A stretch of DNA of 22,370 bases from Chrysochromulina parva (taxonomy: Eukaryota > Haptophyta > Prymnesiales > Chrysochromulinaceae): contig PJAB01000663.1 of assembly GCA_002887195.1 (NCBI GenBank), forward strand, positions 1-22,370. The letters run 5' to 3'. Position 1 is the first letter of the stretch. Each line of letters begins with the position of its first letter. Positions 19,021 to 22,370 of the stretch are shown piece by piece. The notes below the pieces were generated by a model. It made no database searches and was not told the DNA's origin. It was given only the letters and a program-made list of their open reading frames with translations. A program made the translations under genes and the position numbers.

Positions 19021-21328
19021 TCAGAGCTGCTCTGAGAGTGTGCGCGCGAGGGAGAGGGGCGTACTGGCGGCCATATCGAGCTCGGACATCGAGGACCCTT
19101 CGGCGGCCGCCCCCTCCTCCTCCTGCACGGGTGCCTTCGAGTCGAAGTTGAAGGCGACGCTTGGGTGGAGGCCAGCCTGCTCGAGGGTGAGCTGCTCGTT
19201 GGCCAGAGCCGCGACGAAACGCGCCGTCCCGGGCATATGGCTCACGAGCTCGAACCTCCCATGGCGCGCACCGTGCTGCTCGGGAGCCAGATTCGACTCG
19301 ACCCACAGGCGTACCTGATGAGGGAGGCAATCAAGCTGATGAGGGAGACAATCAAGCTGATGAGGGAGATTCGACTCAACCCACAGGCGTACCTGCGCGA
19401 GCGGGGTGCTCTTCTCGAAGCGGCGCTGGATCCGGCCGCCGGGCAGCTGCACGCGCACGGCGGTTGCACTTGCGCCCAGCGGCGGCTCGGCAGCCAGCAG
19501 CTGCTGCAGACGCGCCGCCTCGCTCGCGGCGTGCGCCTGGGCCGCTTCGCGCACACGCGCCTCCCGTGCAGCTTCCTCCTCCTTGGCGCGGCGCGCCGCC
19601 TCCACCGCCGCGGCCTGCGCGGCCGCCCGTTGCTGCCGCGCGGCCTCCTCGGCCAACTGGCGCTGGCGCTCTTCCTCCCGCCGCCTCTCCTCCTCTTGGC
19701 GCTCACGCTCGTTCTCGAGGCTCTCGCCCACGTCGCACACGAGCTCCTCAACGTCGACGATGCACACTGTTGGAATCGGAAGCTCGCTCAGCCCGCCGCA
19801 CAACTCGCCCACGAGCACTTCAATCTCGTCGGTCTCGTCGGTTTCGTCAGTTGCGTCACCCATTGGGATCCGGATGACATCGCCCGACGAGAGGCACGTG
19901 TAGATTCCCCACAGGCCGCGCTCGAGCGCCACCCGCGCATCGAACCCGTCCGACGTACGGCACAGCCCCTCGCGACGCACCGGGCGCAGGCTGATGCGGG
20001 TGGCGCGCGGCACGTCGGCGGTCGCCACCTCGAGGAGGCTTCCCGGCGTCGAGTCGAGCGCCTCGAGGACCCAATCGGGCACCACGACGACCTCCTCCGG
20101 CGCCGAGAACTCGAGCACGCCCACGAGCTTCGTGCGCCGCTGGGCGCCGTCGCCAAAGCTCAGCCGCAGCACCAGTGGATTCGGCAGCCGCTGCGTACCT
20201 GGAGGTGGGAATAAGGTGGGAAGGGGGTACGCCGCAGTGAGCACACATGCATGCGCTGCAGCACGAGCGGATTGGGCCGTTGGGCCGTTGGGCTGCGGCG
20301 CATGCATGTTGGACCAACATGTTGCCGTTGGGCCGTTGGGCCGTTGGGCCGTTGGGCAACCACGGCGTACCCTTCTGTGCCTCCATGGCCTCCGTGAGTG
20401 CCGCGAGCGCCGTCGTGGGCAGCAGCACCTTGTCCCCGCGTCCGTGGCAGAGGGTCGGGTGGTGCGACGTCGACACGGCGGTGTAACTTGCGGACCACAC
20501 CCCCTCCATCGAGTCGGGCGGAACTGAACGACCTCGCTCGGGCATCAGCACGCGCTCATACTCGCCGTCCTCGCCGTCCTCGTCGTTATCGTCGTCGTCG
20601 TCGATCTGAAAAGAAGGCGACGCGACACGCGAGTGGATGCCGACGCCCGGGACGTTGATGTCAACGCTCCCATCCGCGTGCAGCACCGCCACGGTGCAAC
20701 CCCCGAAACCGCCATAGCGCACCTTCGCGCCGACGGTGAGATTGGGCGCGGCCGGTGGCTCGGCGGAAGCGCCTGCGTCTAGACGGCTGGCTGCTAGCGC
20801 TGCCTCGAGCATGTGACGCTCCAGGTCGGTCTCTGCCGAGTCGAGCCGCGCTCTCATGGGTGGCCTGCGCCGAGCAGGAGGGGCACCCAAGGCCGGCGCT
20901 GCGCTCGCACCGAACACGGGCGCAGCCGGGTGCGCGGGTTTAGCCGGAGCGCCGCTGCTCGCTCCAAACGTGAACTGCCCGCCCGCAGGAGGAGGAGTCC
21001 CGCCAAAGGCGAAGACGGGTGCCTTCGAGGCGGGCGGTGGCGCAGGTGGCGACACAGGCGGTGGTAGCGCTGGCGATTCCGGTACGGGCGCAGCGCCGCT
21101 GCCAGCTCCGAACGTGAACAGCCCGCCCGCAGGAGGAGTTGTCCCGCCACGGGCGAAGACGGGTGCCGGCGTCGAGGCAGGCGGAGCTGATGATGGCGGC
21201 ACCGGCTCCTCGTTCATGGATAATAGTGCAGTCACTGCTGCATCCTCGTCGTACCCGCATTGAAAGAGTACAGCTTCGAGGGTCTCCTCGGAGATCTCTG
21301 GGAAGAGGGATTGCAAGTGCGTCGCCAT
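19021..21328 (-). CDS. CUE-UFD1-UBX protein, probable p97/Cdc48 ubiquitin adaptor
   Basis: Three exons (21328-20371, 20198-19393, 19314-19021; phases 1 and 0) give 685 residues from the ATG at 21328; an in-frame ATG at 21385 is possible. Residues ~5-40 (LFPEISEETLEAVLFQCGYD) resemble a CUE/UBA ubiquitin-binding helix bundle. FG-type motifs (PVFAFGG, FTFGAS) follow between ~55 and 160, then a UIM-like stretch (LEAALAASRLD). A UFD1 domain spans the first intron: GDKVLLPTTALAALTEAMEA before it, and VLEFSAPEEVVVVPDWVLEA and LSSGDVIRIP after. A charged coiled coil precedes a C-terminal UBX domain (VRVQLPGGRIQRRF, ending SVAFNFDSKA). UFD1 and UBX proteins link ubiquitylated clients to the p97 segregase, so this chain may combine client and motor binding. 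The fold assignments are good; the joint function is inferred. Confidence 0.8.
19289..19395 (-). repeat. 29-bp direct repeat (28/29) across both splice sites
   Basis: Plus-strand copies lie at 19289-19317 and 19367-19395 and differ at one position (G versus A). They span the acceptor and the donor of the UBX intron. Confidence 0.95.
19315..19392 (-). other. Intron 2 of the UFD1-UBX gene (78 nt, multiple of three)
   Basis: The donor is GCGCAG|GTACGCC and the acceptor is CATCAG|GTACGCC, phase 0, no in-frame stop. It consists of 26 nt copied from the downstream exon followed by 52 nt in a 21+21+10 pattern (CCCTCATCAG alternating with CTTGATTGYCT). Retention would duplicate the peptide VRLWVESNL inside the UBX domain. 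Confidence 0.85.
20199..20370 (-). other. Intron 1 of the UFD1-UBX gene (172 nt)
   Basis: The donor is AGAAGG|GTACGCC and the acceptor is CTCCAG|GTACGCA, phase 1. Splicing restores the UFD1 domain. Intron start and exon start match at 16 of 20 positions. The interior has CCGTTGGG octamer runs on the plus strand. Confidence 0.82.
20271..20361. repeat. CCGTTGGG octamer arrays flanking a palindrome
   Basis: Two short arrays of CCGTTGGG (about 20271-20293 and 20325-20357) flank the perfect palindrome CATGTTGGACCAACATG at 20305-20321 (8+1+8). All lie inside intron 1 of the UFD1-UBX gene. Confidence 0.85.
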
Positions 21329-21971
21329 TTTGCGAGCGCGCTGTGTGTCGATCGGAGGCTGTGTGGGAAAAGCTCGAGCATGCATAATCCCCCAGCATGC
21401 AAATGAAAGGGGAAGGGGGGGGAGGGGATCTTGCCCTTGCGGTCGCGTCGAGCACGGCCTTCCGCGCCGCCGCATTCTTTGCGTCTTTGGTCCCCTCTGG
21501 ATTTTCTCGAGCTCGCGCAGCAGCTGGTTGGAGGTGCCCCGCTCCAGCGTCCAGCGACGCCGAGGGTAGACCACAACTGAGCACGCGTGCACCTTCATCT
21601 TTCCTTTGCAAAGGAGGGGCTCGGCGATCTCCTCGAGCCTGGCGTGGTCGGCATCCGCTCCTTTCTCGGCCTCTCGTCACGTCTGCCCTCAGCCAAGGTG
21701 TCTCGCGGTCGACGACGATGCGGCCGCATCTGCAGACGATGGTAAAGACGATGCGGCCGCAGACGATGCGGCAAATGGGCCGGGATTGTAAAAGCGAGTC
21801 AGCCCATCCAATAAGGCCTTGATGGTGATACGACAAGCGTTGCGCTGAAATCGGTGGTGTGCGCCCGTGCCCGTGCCACCCGTGCATCCGCCTCTGCAGT
21901 GGCCACCTCCTCTCTGGTGGCATCCCCTGCTCCTCTTTGCCGCCAGCTTGCGCGCTGCTTGCTCTGCCTTG
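21329..21971 (-). other. Unresolved stretch with possible exon remnants
   Basis: This lies between the UFD1-UBX start and the fragment at 22370-21972. On the minus strand, coding-like pieces appear in different frames: around 21660-21490 (ARLEEIAEPLLCKGK and then VVYPRRRWTLERGTS) and around 21480-21430 (TKDAKNAAARKAVLDATAR). Stops and frame changes separate them, and no clean introns join them. It could be the 3' part of the fragment upstream, a decayed gene, or chance. Part must also be the promoter of the UFD1-UBX gene. Confidence 0.3.
21714..21773. repeat. GACGATGCGGCCGCA direct repeats
   Basis: Two identical 15-bp copies (21714-21728 and 21747-21761) and a shortened third (21762-21773, GACGATGCGGCA). 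Each full copy contains a GCGGCCGC octamer. They lie in the unresolved stretch, in frame for an Asp/Ala-rich peptide on the plus strand, which may be accidental. Confidence 0.8.
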
Positions 21972-22370
21972 TCAGCTTGCTTGGAGAGGGCGTATTTGCG
22001 CAGGGCCTCGCTCTTGCGAAGCGCGTCCTCGTCCGCCCGCCTCCGCCTCCTTCGCGACGTTGTGCGGGTGGGACTCGCTGTCCCATCCGTCACTAGGGAG
22101 CCTGAGCGGGTTCAGGTCCCGGTTCAAGCACACGGCGTAATTCCAGACCCCAGCGATCCCGCACAGCTCGGCCCAGAGGCCCAGGCAATGTTCGCCGCCC
22201 AGGGCCGAGGGCACCGCATCGGCTGGCGGGCGGAAGCCGGGCTTGAACACTTCGAGGTCGATGGCGTCCTCTGCGAGCGTGCCTGAGGCGATGGCAGCTT
22301 TCTTGGACGCGAGGAACACGCTCAGGTTCGAGTCGCCCTTGCCCGCGTGATTCAAGATGGATCTGTTGCG
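21972..22370 (-). CDS. Partial gene, unknown function, with likely frameshift
   Basis: The frame is open from the window edge (22370) to a stop at 21972. The first ~105 codons look coding: SNLSVFLASKKAAIASGTLA, EDAIDLEVFKPGFRPPADAV, LCGIAGVWNYAVCLNRDLNP. After HNVAKEAEA (about 22042) this frame turns Gly/Arg-rich, while the next frame reads DEDALRKSEALRKYALSK, a natural helical continuation. A second change of the same direction near 21925 leads to DATREEVATAEADARVARAR. Both changes sit in G runs (GGG and GGGG), so one extra base in each would explain them. Either the sequence has errors, or this is a pseudogene, or there are unusual introns. I do not recognise the family. Confidence 0.4.
   Translation of the reverse strand, partial: RNRSILNHAGKGDSNLSVFLASKKAAIASGTLAEDAIDLEVFKPGFRPPADAVPSALGGEHCLGLWAELCGIAGVWNYAVCLNRDLNPLRLPSDGWDSESHPHNVAKEAEAGGRGRASQERGPAQIRPLQAS

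Noticed and set aside
2213..19395. Introns as classical DNA transposons
   Set aside because: No terminal inverted repeats were found at the ends of the duplicated introns, and the flanking repeats differ in length (15, 29, 35 bp), unlike a fixed target-site duplication.

Overview
The window is nuclear DNA of a GC-rich, gene-dense eukaryote, most likely a microalga. A haptophyte is my best guess, from the short introns full of 10-11 bp tandem repeats together with the gene content; this is an inference, not a proof. Evidence for a eukaryote: nine well-supported GT-AG introns that restore reading frames across recognisable domains, and families such as a Sac/inositol 5-phosphatase, UFD1/UBX/CUE, a PDZ protein and a membrane-anchored 2OG-Fe(II) oxygenase. 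I saw no rRNA, tRNA, CRISPR array or classical transposon.

Layout. 1-1067 (-): PDZ protein with poly-Pro and a long Ala/Glu coiled region, cut by the window edge. 1410-3361 (+): membrane-anchored 2OG-Fe(II) oxygenase with C-terminal TPRs. 3995-8812 (-): three tightly spaced genes, in transcription order a putative glycosyltransferase (8812-7329), an SGNH hydrolase (7244-5390) and a coiled-coil protein (5285-3995). 8993-12340 (+): fusion of a polyamine/amino-acid (APC) permease with an SLC18-like MFS transporter. 12757-18848 (-): a roughly 1857-residue synaptojanin-like protein made of about twelve novel helical repeats, a Sac domain that has lost its catalytic Cys, and an intact 5-phosphatase domain. 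19021-21328 (-): a CUE-UFD1-UBX protein, a probable one-chain p97/Cdc48 adaptor. 21329-22370: an unresolved, frame-broken gene fragment.

How they fit together. The genes are not an operon and share no obvious pathway. Several themes recur: sugar/cell-surface chemistry (SGNH hydrolase, glycosyltransferase, prolyl-hydroxylase-like oxygenase), membrane traffic and transport (5-phosphatase, fused transporter), and protein quality control (p97 adaptor).

The main discovery candidate is in the introns. At several of them the first bases of the intron duplicate the first bases of the downstream exon (35/35, 28/29, 15/15, about 21/28 and 16/20 matches), so both ends read AG|GT. Introns of unrelated genes are also filled with a shared decamer (approximately GATTGYNTCY on the sense strand), and two of them share a nearly identical 3' end. 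This looks like a family of recently born introns (introner-like) caught at different stages of decay.
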